From an uncultured Actinomycetes bacterium (GTDB taxonomy: Bacteria; Actinomycetota; CADDZG01; WHSQ01), in contig CALMBW010000009.1 of assembly GCA_937863385.1 (NCBI GenBank), forward strand, positions 1 through 64,000: a stretch of DNA of 64,000 bases, written 5' to 3'. Below the pieces are notes generated by a model. The model saw nothing but the letters and a program-made list of their open reading frames with translations. It was not told where the DNA came from and ran no database searches. The position numbers were made by a program, and so were the translations under genes. Below are positions 51,706-60,234 of the stretch, piece after piece; position 1 is the first letter of the stretch, and each line of letters begins with the position of its first letter.

Positions 51706-52037
51706 ATATCCCGGAAGACGAGGCTGCCGGTACCCGTCCGGGGTAGCCGGGGGGGGTCAGCATCGTCCCCACACGGCCTTGATCCCGGCGAGGTCCGCAA
51801 GCGCGCCGACGAGATCGCGCCGGACCCAGAGAGTCCGGTATCTCCGGGGCCGAAGAAAAAGACAGCAACGAGGTCGGAAAAGCCCGCTAGATGGTGATTC
51901 GCGAGCCTCTAGACGGCAGGATTCACGCGAGTGAGGCGAAGGACTTGGGGGGGCCGGGGCGAATCTTGGGGCCAGGACCGATAAGCAGGAACCATCCAGT
52001 CAGGTGCCCGGCACCGAATGGAATGGGATGAATCGGA

Positions 52038-52056
52038 CATAATCTTGTGAGGGGAA
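52038..52056 (+). promoter_or_regulatory. Probable -10 region and ribosome site of the second S15 gene
   Basis: CATAAT at 52038-52043 resembles a -10 box; GAGGGGAACGG at 52049-52059 provides the ribosome site for the ATG at 52062. A clear -35 was not found. Confidence 0.4.
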
Positions 52057-52061
52057 CGGAT

Positions 52062-53882
52062 ATGCGGAAAACAGCACTTGCACTCGCACTCTCTGGGGCA
52101 CTGCTGGCCGGACTTCTGGCCGCTCCTACGGTCGCGCAGGCAAAGACCTTCACCCCTCAGACCGAAGCCCTCTCGATCGACACCAAGTTCGGTCAGCTCT
52201 ACGTCGAGGTCACCTACCCCACCAACAACGGCAAGGTCGTCAAGGGCCCGGCCGTCCTCACCTTGTCTCCGTACTCGGTCCTTGGCCGCCAGAACGTCGC
52301 GATGGACTGGGTGCCCGAGGGTTACGTGCACGTTTGGGCCGACGTGATCGGCACCGGCAACTCGGGCGGTTGTTACGACTACGGCGGTGAGCGTGAGAAG
52401 CGCACCGGTTACGAGTTGGTCGAATGGATCGCCAAGCAGCCGTGGAGCAACGGCAAGGTTGCGATGATCGGTGGTTCCTATAACGGCACGACGGCATGGG
52501 CGACCGCTACGCAGGCTCCACCCAGTCTCACCACGATCGTCCCCGAGGCGGCGATCGCTCGCTGGTACGACTACGCCTACGCGGGTGGCGTTCGCTACCT
52601 GCTCAACAACGAGAACCCTGCCGACGAAGGTGTCGACACTCCGCTGGCCTTTGACTTCGGTCTGGCGATTCCTCCTCCAACCGACGTGCAAGACCCGGGT
52701 TGGGCCGAGAAGGTCGCCTCCACGATCACACCCTGTGAAGAGATCGCCCACACCGAGCGCGGCTACGACGACACCCCCGACTACGACGATTTCTGGGTCG
52801 AGCGTGACTATCTCAAGGACGCCGACAAGATCGACATCCCCGTCCTGATCTCTCACAACTGGGGAGACTGGAACGTCAAGCCCGATGGCGCTTGGTGGAT
52901 GTACAACGAACTGAAGAAGAGCAACCCTTCCAAGACGACCTTCTACGCCGGAACCCGATGGGAGGGCCACGGCACGCCCGGCGGCAACTACGACCAGGTC
53001 GTGCGCCAGTGGTTCGACTACTTCCTGATGGGCAAGGACAACGGCATCGACAAGCTGCCGAGCTACCTCAGCGAGCAGGCCGACTACGACGGCACGCTGG
53101 ACAAGGTCGCCAAGGGCGAGCCCAAGGTCCGCAACGTGACGCTCTACGGGATCGCCACCCCACCGTCCTTTGACGGCGAGTACACGTGGAAGCTGTGGCC
53201 GAGCAAGTACCAGGCCATCCCCTTCTTCAACCCGGGAACGGCCTCGTGGCCGATAACACCGAACGCAGAGACACATGCGAACCACCACGCCCGTAGCAAC
53301 CACGAGTGGCAGTACTTCGAGTCGCCGGCGTTCAAGAAGGACACCCGCGTGGTCGGCGAGATCAAGGTGCAGCTCTACTCGAAGGTGCGCCGAACCTGGG
53401 TGACGATGATGCCGGTGATCCTGGACACCAAGCACGAGTGTCATGAGACTGTGGCCAACAACCACTACACGACGCCTGAGTGCACGGCCCAACCCGCACC
53501 CAGCTCCGAAGTCACACCTCGTCCGATGATTCCGGTCACCCGTGGATTCCTGGACTCCCGCTATCGCAACGGGCTCAGCAAGCAGGTGCTCATCGAACCG
53601 GGTCAGGCTTTCCTTGCGACCGTGACGATGAAGCCAACCGACTACATCTTCCGTAAGAACCACTCGATCGGACTGAACGTGTTCAGCTCGAACGTCGAAT
53701 GGGCGGTGGAGAAGAATCCGGCCGACTCGATCGATCCCACGTGCCTGACGAGCGCAGCCACTCCAGCAGATTGCAACGACTTCGTTCTGGAGTGGGACAC
53801 CAACAAGATCCGGGTCATCATTCCGATCGTCAACGGTCCACGCAACGCCAACGACCTGTTCAACTTCGAGCACAAGCACTAG
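52062..53882 (+). CDS. Secreted CocE/NonD-type (S15) hydrolase, second copy
   Basis: A 606-residue exported hydrolase (signal ALALALSGALLAGLLAAPTVAQA). Catalytic Ser in IGGSYNG (about residue 143); NWGDWNVKP holds the acid, and WEGHG the histidine. ADVIGTGNSGGCYDYGGER is the family motif. The C-terminal jelly-roll has an extended cysteine-containing loop (KHECHETVANNHYTTPEC), probably a disulfide. Only distantly similar to the 45314 protein beyond the family core. Followed after 19 bases by a small secreted protein gene, so a two-gene operon is likely. Confidence 0.87.
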   Translation: MRKTALALALSGALLAGLLAAPTVAQAKTFTPQTEALSIDTKFGQLYVEVTYPTNNGKVVKGPAVLTLSPYSVLGRQNVAMDWVPEGYVHVWADVIGTGNSGGCYDYGGEREKRTGYELVEWIAKQPWSNGKVAMIGGSYNGTTAWATATQAPPSLTTIVPEAAIARWYDYAYAGGVRYLLNNENPADEGVDTPLAFDFGLAIPPPTDVQDPGWAEKVASTITPCEEIAHTERGYDDTPDYDDFWVERDYLKDADKIDIPVLISHNWGDWNVKPDGAWWMYNELKKSNPSKTTFYAGTRWEGHGTPGGNYDQVVRQWFDYFLMGKDNGIDKLPSYLSEQADYDGTLDKVAKGEPKVRNVTLYGIATPPSFDGEYTWKLWPSKYQAIPFFNPGTASWPITPNAETHANHHARSNHEWQYFESPAFKKDTRVVGEIKVQLYSKVRRTWVTMMPVILDTKHECHETVANNHYTTPECTAQPAPSSEVTPRPMIPVTRGFLDSRYRNGLSKQVLIEPGQAFLATVTMKPTDYIFRKNHSIGLNVFSSNVEWAVEKNPADSIDPTCLTSAATPADCNDFVLEWDTNKIRVIIPIVNGPRNANDLFNFEHKH

Positions 53883-53901
53883 AAGAGCGGGGGAACGGTT
53901 C

Positions 53902-54414
53902 ATGCAATTGCGCAAGAAGATGGCACTGACGGTAGCGGCAGCAGCCGTCGCTACCTTGCTGGTACCGGTGGCGTCTCCGGCTACGGCCGGGCCCTGCAGC
54001 GGTAGCCGCATGGAGACACTCACCTTGCGCAACTTCCGCATCGAAGCCAAGCCCGTCCGCAAGACGTTCCCCAGCGGCGGCACCGCCGTCCTGGACGTGA
54101 CGGTCACCCGGCCCGGGGAGCAGGACCCAGCGGGCATGGGGATCCCCATGGATGGTGTCGACCCGATGCCCGCCGAGAACATCAACGTGGGGGCCGGGAT
54201 GATGATCAACGACGTGTTCCTGCCGGGGTTCGGGATCACGGACGCCAACGGCAAGGCCAAGGTGAAGATCTCGATCGAGCGCTACGCCAAGACCGGTCCC
54301 GCCGATATCGCTCTCTACGCCTGGAACGTCATCCAGGAAACACCGTGTCTGCGGGTTGAAGAGAACGGCTTCCGCGCTTACCCCGCGATGTTCACCGTCG
54401 TTCCCAAGAGCTGA
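53902..54414 (+). CDS. Small secreted beta-rich protein of unknown function
   Basis: A 170-residue protein with a signal peptide (LTVAAAAVATLLVPVASPATA). The mature part starts GPCSGSRMETLTLRNFRIEA and reads like an Ig-like or bacterial macroglobulin-type beta sandwich (GGTAVLDVTVTRPG, ITDANGKAKVKISIERYAK). Cysteines near both ends (PCSG and TPCLRV) could form a disulfide. Its position right behind the S15 hydrolase suggests a partner or co-secreted protein. No family recognised. Confidence 0.7.
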   Translation: MQLRKKMALTVAAAAVATLLVPVASPATAGPCSGSRMETLTLRNFRIEAKPVRKTFPSGGTAVLDVTVTRPGEQDPAGMGIPMDGVDPMPAENINVGAGMMINDVFLPGFGITDANGKAKVKISIERYAKTGPADIALYAWNVIQETPCLRVEENGFRAYPAMFTVVPKS

Positions 54415-54421
54415 GCAGTCT

Positions 54422-55195
54422 CTACCCTTCGGTGCCTTTCGTGGGATTGAAGGCTGCGTCGAACCCTTTCAGCAGCTCTACGGGCAGCGGGATGACGATG
54501 GTGGAGTTCTGTTCCGCCGAGATGTCGGTGAGGGTCTGCAGATAGCGAAGCTGGTAGGCGATCGGGTGGCGGGCGATGACCTCGGCCGCTTGAGCCAACC
54601 GCTCGGACGCTTGGAACTCACCTTCGGCGTTGATGATCTTGGCCCGCCGCTCACGCTCGGCTTCAGCCTGCTTGGCCATAGCGCGCTGCATCTCGACCGG
54701 GAGGTCGACGTCTTTGATCTCGACCAGCGTCACCTTCACACCCCACGGGTCGGTTAGGTCATCGATTATCTGTTGGACATCTTGGTTCAGGCGATCGCGC
54801 TCGGTGAGGATGTCATCGAGGTCGACCTTGCTGAGGATCGCTCGCAAGGTGGTTTGTGCGATCTGCGAAGTCGCGTAGAGATAGTTCTGGATCTCGACGA
54901 TGGCCTTGATCGGGTCGAACACTTGGAAGTAGACGACCGCATTGACCCGGATGGTGATGTTGTCCTTGGTGATGACGTCCTGTGGGGGCACGTCCAAGGT
55001 CACGACCTGCAGGTTGACCTTGACCATGCGATCGATGATCGGGATCAGCAGGAACAGTCCCGGCCCCTTCGCGTTTCCGAGCACACGTCCTAGCCGGAAG
55101 ATGACCCCTCGTTCGTACTCTTGAACGATCCGGATCGATGCAGCCAGGAACAACAACACGAGGATCGCGATCGACCCGAGTACCGCTGGTCCCAT
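54422..55195 (-). CDS. Stomatin-like SPFH protein (slipin)
   Basis: A 257-residue membrane-scaffold protein: N-terminal hydrophobic hairpin ([20 protein letters not shown]), SPFH domain ([60 protein letters not shown]) and a short coiled coil ([21 protein letters not shown]). GGAGGTGGG lies ahead of the ATG. Slipins usually work with a long NfeD protein encoded next to them; here that NfeD (60235) is 5 kb away with three secreted/signalling genes between. Confidence 0.92.
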   Translation of the reverse strand: MGPAVLGSIAILVLLFLAASIRIVQEYERGVIFRLGRVLGNAKGPGLFLLIPIIDRMVKVNLQVVTLDVPPQDVITKDNITIRVNAVVYFQVFDPIKAIVEIQNYLYATSQIAQTTLRAILSKVDLDDILTERDRLNQDVQQIIDDLTDPWGVKVTLVEIKDVDLPVEMQRAMAKQAEAERERRAKIINAEGEFQASERLAQAAEVIARHPIAYQLRYLQTLTDISAEQNSTIVIPLPVELLKGFDAAFNPTKGTEG

Positions 55196-55297
55196 CGGTT
55201 ACCCACCTCCATCTGTGACGGCCCCAGCTTGTCGGGGGCCGCGCCCATCCCAGAGTACGACCCGAACTGGTTAACCGCGAAAGCGAAGGGGTGAGGG

Positions 55298-56530
55298 TCA
55301 GTTCCTTGCTGCGAGCTTGCTGAGATCGAGGGGGCCGGGTCGTCCAAAGAGGTAGCCCTGGGCTCCGAAGAAGCTGAGGGTCCTCAGTTCCTGAGCTTCT
55401 GCCGGCGTCTCTACCCCCTCGGCGATCGCCGAAAGCCCTGCCGCATCGGAGAACGACACCACTGCTGCTGCCAGCGAACGGCGCACCGGATCGACGTCCA
55501 GGCCGCTGGTGATGGAGGTGTCGAGCTTGAGGATGTCGGGCTGGAGTTCCAGCAATCTTTGCAATCCCGAATAGCCGGTACCCACGTCGTCGATCGCGAT
55601 CGACGGTCCGGCTCCGCGCAGGTCCATCAGAGCCTGCTTGAGCGGGACGTAGTCGGCGACATGATCGTGCTCGGTCAATTCGATCACCAACCTGTCCGGC
55701 TCGTCGACGGCCAGGACCTCCTTCAGCCGAGGTGACAGCGCCGTCTCGGGCGAGATGTTGACCGACATGCGGACACCTCGTGGGAGACGGCCGAGCTGGG
55801 AAAGGGCCTCTTGAACCGCATGCAGTTCGAGATCGAGCCCGACACCGACGGCCCATGCCTCCGCGAACCACAGGTCGGGGGTCCTGAACGGTTCGGAGCG
55901 GACCCTTGTTAGAGCCTCCACCATCGACGTGCTTCCGTCGGCCAGGCAGACGATCGGCTGGAACACCATCGTCAAACGACCCTCATCCATGACCCGCCGG
56001 ATACGCTCGAGGGTCTGCCGGCGCTCGGCGACCTTCAGATCTTCTTCTTCTAGCTGATCGACGACGAGGGCTGCCATCGCTCTGATCATCTCGATATCTC
56101 GTTCGGCCAGCTCCTCGTTGGGGGAACGGCTGAAGCAACAGAAGGTCCCATAGATGCGGCCATCGGAGAACACGATCGGAACGCTCATGTGGGCGCCGAT
56201 CCCGACCTTGTGGGTCACCTCGAGGTCCGCAACCGATGGCTCCTTGCGGGCATCTCGCATCAGGCAGGGCGCGTCCCCGACAACGATCCGATGGCAATAG
56301 GAAAGTTCCAGGGGGTCTCCGCCTCCCACCTCCAGGCCGATCTCTGAAACGTTTCCCTCGATGAAGCGGAACACCCGCCGCCCATCATCGAACTCGGAAA
56401 CGAAGGCAACCTCCATCCCGAAACGCTCACGCGCTTCAGAAAGGATCCTGGCGATAGCTTTCGCGGGCCCGTCTAGCCGAGCGGGATGCCGTTCACTCGC
56501 TGCTCCACTATCCATCACATCAACTTTCAT
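55298..56530 (-). CDS. GAF-EAL cyclic-di-GMP phosphodiesterase
   Basis: A 410-residue cytoplasmic protein. Residues 20-165 are a GAF sensor (FGMEVAFVSEFDDGRRVFRF, SYCHRIVVGDAPCLMRDARK). Residues 180-400 are an EAL domain with MVEALTR (EAL), ISPETALS, IELTEHD, IDDVGTGYSGL (DDxGTG), LKLDTSI, AEGVET and QGYLFGRP. The catalytic set seems complete, so it probably cleaves c-di-GMP under control of a small ligand or redox signal. No GGDEF domain is fused. Confidence 0.9.
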   Translation of the reverse strand: MKVDVMDSGAASERHPARLDGPAKAIARILSEARERFGMEVAFVSEFDDGRRVFRFIEGNVSEIGLEVGGGDPLELSYCHRIVVGDAPCLMRDARKEPSVADLEVTHKVGIGAHMSVPIVFSDGRIYGTFCCFSRSPNEELAERDIEMIRAMAALVVDQLEEEDLKVAERRQTLERIRRVMDEGRLTMVFQPIVCLADGSTSMVEALTRVRSEPFRTPDLWFAEAWAVGVGLDLELHAVQEALSQLGRLPRGVRMSVNISPETALSPRLKEVLAVDEPDRLVIELTEHDHVADYVPLKQALMDLRGAGPSIAIDDVGTGYSGLQRLLELQPDILKLDTSITSGLDVDPVRRSLAAAVVSFSDAAGLSAIAEGVETPAEAQELRTLSFFGAQGYLFGRPGPLDLSKLAARN

Positions 56531-56554
56531 CCGCCTGCTCGCTTCCTCTTGTCC

Positions 56555-59008
56555 TCAATGGAGATGCCGCTTGCGATCGAGAGAAGAAAGGCACCTGCGG
56601 GGGCCGGGATCGCGGACGATCTGGGGCGCGACGACTACGTAGCGTCCGGGACGGTCTGGGAGCCGAAGCTGGAACCTTCCATCCTGGTCGGTGCGTGTCT
56701 TGGCGATCAGCTCGCCGGCGCGTTCCACCCTGATGGGAACATCCTGGGAACATGCAGCAACTCCCGAATCGACCTTCACCGAACCTGTCACTACCAGGTG
56801 CCCGGCGAGTCTGGCGACCACGGATCTGCTGTGTTCGTCGATGTCCCCATCTCCGGTGCCGGGGCTCTGCTCATCTTCGGGCTGCTCCTCGCTTTGAGGA
56901 TCGGGCGTGGCCGCCGGGCTCGGTGATCCAGTATCCGAATCGTTGTCCGGTTGGTCCAGCGTCGCCGTGGGTGACGGCGAAACCACAGCCGGATCGGTCG
57001 TTGGGAGCGGAGGCTCAAGCCCCGAGATCGGTACTTCCTCTCCTTCCTCGTCGGGCGCTTCGACACCCTGCAGCACACCGAGCGCGGAGGCGATGTTCGC
57101 CCTTCCTCCAGAAACCGTCTTACCTAGGAGCGACGGCACTGGGTCCGAGGTCTCCATCAGGAGCGCGATCAGTGCAGCCGGGTCAAGGTCACGCTTGACG
57201 CTCAAGGCAAGGGCTGCTGCTCCGGCCACGTGCGGCGTCGCCATCGACGTGCCGCTCATGTAGCCATAGGAATCCTCGGTGTATCGACTGGACGTACAGA
57301 TCACTTCCAGGTCATCGACCTCCAGCCCAGATCCTTGAGCCGCCTGACCGGTGACCAACCTGATCCGCAACCGCGCCTCGCTACCCTCCAACGCTGAAAG
57401 ATCTGTCGCCAGAGGGACCCACCCGCCTTGGGAAGACCCAGTCCAGGCATCCAGAACGCTCCAAGGGCCGCCATCGCGCGACCCCTCGATCAGGAACCGG
57501 TCGTCCTTTCCGTTCAGGTCGATGTCAGCGACGTATGCCAACCGGCAGTCGTCGGTTTCCGACAGGCTCAGGACACCCCGCTGCTCGAAGATCATGTTCA
57601 GCCCGGGCGTGACGCTCGTTAGCCCATCAGAGAGGTAGAAGCCGTGCTCATCCTGCAGGCGCAGCCACGACCCTTGGGAGTCCCAACGATCCTCGAAGGG
57701 CGACTCGAACCCTTCGCTGAACGGCGACGCCAGCGAAGGGATCGTGCTTGCGATCCGGTAGCCGGGGGCCGCAAGATCGACGCTGGTTGTCCCGTAGTTC
57801 GAGAACGACGCCAGTCCATCACTCGGTGTCGTCGCAGTCACACAGATAAGGTTCGCCGACGGATAGGAGCAGGGGTAGGACGGTGTTAGGTCCACGTTGG
57901 CGCTCGAGTTCCCAGCAGCCACGACGAACAGCGTGCCCGGCCATCTCCCGATCGAATCAAGAAGTGTTTGCGAGAAGGAAGAGCCCCCCAGGCTTGCATT
58001 GACAACATCGATCCCGGCTCGGCCCGCGTAGTCGAACGCAGCGGCGATATCAGAGCTGCGTCCGGCGCCATCGGCATCGAGGGTGCGAAGAGCCACGATC
58101 TCGATCTGTTGCGCTACACCGGTGATACCAACACCATTGTTGCCTTCAGCCCCGATCGTTCCCGCAACATGAGTGCCATGTGAGTTCAGATCGCGTGGGT
58201 CACCGTCATCGTCGATCCAATCCCAACCTCGCCAGTCGTCCACGTAGCCGTTACCGTCGTCGTCCCGGCCGTTGTCTTCCTTGCCGTCTCCCGATTCTCC
58301 CGGGTTCCTCCATATCTGGCCGGCCAGATCGGGATGGTCGTACGCGACGCCGGAATCGACCACAGCCACCGTCACCGACTCGTCTCCCGTGGACCTCTCC
58401 CATGCGTCAGGCGCGTCGATATCCGCATCCAGCGTCCCCGAAGTGCTTCCGCTGCTTTGACCTGTGTTGTGCAAACCCCAAAGCTTCGTGAAAAGCGGGT
58501 CGTTCGGCATCTCCGAGGCTTCATAGATGTAGTCGGGCTCTGCATAGAGAACGCCCGGAGAACTCGACAAGATGCTCTTTGCTGCGCGCTGGTTCGTCCC
58601 TCTATCGAAGTGAACGATGCGTCGCCCGAGGCCCAAGCTCTTTCCTCGACTCATCTCGAGGTTTTCCAGCAAAGCGTCGATCTCTGACGTACCCAGATCA
58701 GGATCGAAAGCAACGATGAGTTCACCAGGGATCCGACGAGAGCCGGCCAAGGTCCCAGCTTGCGGGGCGCCCTGCGACGCTTGCGCTCCCCCAAGAGCAG
58801 CGCGGACGCCGGTCTCAAGAGCCGCGGCGGTAGGCCGCGAGGCCTTGGCGGGTCCGGCAACGGCACCGAGGACTGCAGCGGACTCGCCCTCGCCCGGACC
58901 ACCGGCAGGAGGGGTCGGATGATTGGTCGCAGCAACTGCCATGGCCGCGAGCACTACGCGCCACGAAGCGGCTCGCCGGTCCCTCGGGCCGGGGCGTCTC
59001 AAGCGCAT
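56555..59008 (-). CDS. Secreted subtilase with inserted jelly-roll domain
   Basis: An 817-residue S8 serine protease. The N-terminus has a signal region and fervidolysin-like propeptide (GELIVAFDPDLGTSEIDALL). Catalytic Asp in VVDSGVAYDH, His in SHGTHVAGTIG, oxyanion Asn in VAAGNSS and Ser in SGTSMATPHVAGA. Between the APGYRIAST turn and the Ser motif lie about 150 extra residues (FSEGFESPFEDRWDSQGSW to LEVDDLEVIC), which look like an immune-inhibitor A/MAM-type jelly-roll inserted in the catalytic domain. A Pro/Ser/Asp-rich linker and a C-terminal carboxypeptidase-regulatory-like domain follow. Start overlaps the CAP gene by ten bases. Confidence 0.88.
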   Translation of the reverse strand: MRLRRPGPRDRRAASWRVVLAAMAVAATNHPTPPAGGPGEGESAAVLGAVAGPAKASRPTAAALETGVRAALGGAQASQGAPQAGTLAGSRRIPGELIVAFDPDLGTSEIDALLENLEMSRGKSLGLGRRIVHFDRGTNQRAAKSILSSSPGVLYAEPDYIYEASEMPNDPLFTKLWGLHNTGQSSGSTSGTLDADIDAPDAWERSTGDESVTVAVVDSGVAYDHPDLAGQIWRNPGESGDGKEDNGRDDDGNGYVDDWRGWDWIDDDGDPRDLNSHGTHVAGTIGAEGNNGVGITGVAQQIEIVALRTLDADGAGRSSDIAAAFDYAGRAGIDVVNASLGGSSFSQTLLDSIGRWPGTLFVVAAGNSSANVDLTPSYPCSYPSANLICVTATTPSDGLASFSNYGTTSVDLAAPGYRIASTIPSLASPFSEGFESPFEDRWDSQGSWLRLQDEHGFYLSDGLTSVTPGLNMIFEQRGVLSLSETDDCRLAYVADIDLNGKDDRFLIEGSRDGGPWSVLDAWTGSSQGGWVPLATDLSALEGSEARLRIRLVTGQAAQGSGLEVDDLEVICTSSRYTEDSYGYMSGTSMATPHVAGAAALALSVKRDLDPAALIALLMETSDPVPSLLGKTVSGGRANIASALGVLQGVEAPDEEGEEVPISGLEPPLPTTDPAVVSPSPTATLDQPDNDSDTGSPSPAATPDPQSEEQPEDEQSPGTGDGDIDEHSRSVVARLAGHLVVTGSVKVDSGVAACSQDVPIRVERAGELIAKTRTDQDGRFQLRLPDRPGRYVVVAPQIVRDPGPRRCLSSLDRKRHLH

Positions 59009-60078
59009 CTCAGAGTTGTGCCCGGGTCCTTACGGGCCTCGAAGATCATCGTGACCCACAGCGAGCCACCGGACTTGGAGGTTCCGATACCCACGTAGCG
59101 ATAGGTCTCGTGGAGCACGTTCTCTTTGTGAGGGGGCGACTCCATGAACGCAGTGTGGAGGGTTCCCACCGAGCCCCCCACTCCAACGTTCTCGCCCAGC
59201 ACCCGCCAGCGCGTTATGCGTTCGGCGAGGTCGCTCGACGACGTGTGGAAAAGCAATGACTTCGCTACCATCTCACCCGTGTGCTTGCGAGCTGCCTTGC
59301 CGAGCTCCGTGTCCAGTCTCAGCTTGCCCAAGCCGCGTTTCTCACGCTCTTCGTTGATGAGGCGTGCGAAACGCTTCTCGGTTCGCCGGTAGGTGATACA
59401 CCGGTTGTCGTTCGACGCCAGCGACATCGATCGCGCCGTAAGCAAGCTCTCTTGATAGGGCTGCGCCTCGAGAACGACGCCGCGACCCAACGGACCAGTA
59501 GGCTCCTGCACGGTGCGCTCTTCTTGGTCGGTGGTGTCCTCATCACCTTGCTCAAGGAAGGCGTCGATCAGATGCGCCGAGCCCACTCCTCGCTCGAAGA
59601 CCTCTCCCTCAGCACGGGCGGCGCGCTCCGCAGAAGGTTCTAGTTGAGCAGGGTCACCGATCGAAGCCGAGGGGGCTCCCTCCCCCTCCCACGTGATCGT
59701 TTGAGGAGTCCCATTCCAAGTCAGGGTGAGAGTTGCGCTCGTCATACCAGGATCGAGCAAGAACGCATCCTCACCGATCACCTTGGCGAAAGATGCTCCG
59801 ATGCAGGTTGCACCCCCGCATCGCAGGGAAGCCAGACGGCCGATCACGGCATCGTCGACCACCGACCGATATCCCTCGGACTCAGCGACAACGGTTCCTT
59901 TGCCCGTCTCCCAGCGCGCGAACGCACGCTGGACGGCCGATGGTTGCTCGCTCGAAGACGCCTGCCCGGAAAGAAGCACGAGCGAAACCGATGCCGCAGT
60001 CACGGACAGAACGGCTAGCAGCCGGTATCTGGCTAAAAGCTGCCTGGACTCGCGCCCAGGGGGGAAGTTGGTCGTCAC
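58999..60078 (-). CDS. Secreted CAP-domain (SCP/PR-1-like) protein
   Basis: A 359-residue exported protein: an N-terminal membrane/signal helix (RLLAVLSVTAASVSLVLLSG), an uncharacterised region to about residue 220, and a C-terminal CAP domain (FARLINEEREKRGLGKLRLD, ARKHTGEMVAKSLLFHTSS, VLGENVGVGG and PPHKENVLHETYRYVGIG), with the histidines and glutamate of the CAP cavity. The GTG at 60078 is set by AGGAG eight bases upstream. Translationally coupled to the subtilase gene, so the two are probably secreted together. Confidence 0.85.
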   Translation of the reverse strand: MTTNFPPGRESRQLLARYRLLAVLSVTAASVSLVLLSGQASSSEQPSAVQRAFARWETGKGTVVAESEGYRSVVDDAVIGRLASLRCGGATCIGASFAKVIGEDAFLLDPGMTSATLTLTWNGTPQTITWEGEGAPSASIGDPAQLEPSAERAARAEGEVFERGVGSAHLIDAFLEQGDEDTTDQEERTVQEPTGPLGRGVVLEAQPYQESLLTARSMSLASNDNRCITYRRTEKRFARLINEEREKRGLGKLRLDTELGKAARKHTGEMVAKSLLFHTSSSDLAERITRWRVLGENVGVGGSVGTLHTAFMESPPHKENVLHETYRYVGIGTSKSGGSLWVTMIFEARKDPGTTLRCA

Positions 60079-60234
60079 GACTCTGGCTCCTGGGACTAGA
60101 AGCAATGCAGGGGGCAGAGGTTTGCCCTCGCAATCACAGAGTCCTACCCCCCGAAAGAGGGTTTGGCACGGGACGAAAGCACGGGAAGTACTAGGTCTCT
60201 AGCAGGCCAAGCGAAATCCCGGACCCACCTGGGT

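Noticed and set aside
50377-51897. Plus-strand frame of 506 codons opposite the MFS transporter
   Set aside because: Composition (Arg/Gln/His-rich) is typical for the antisense of a GC-rich membrane protein; the MFS reading has clear helices and is coupled to its neighbour.
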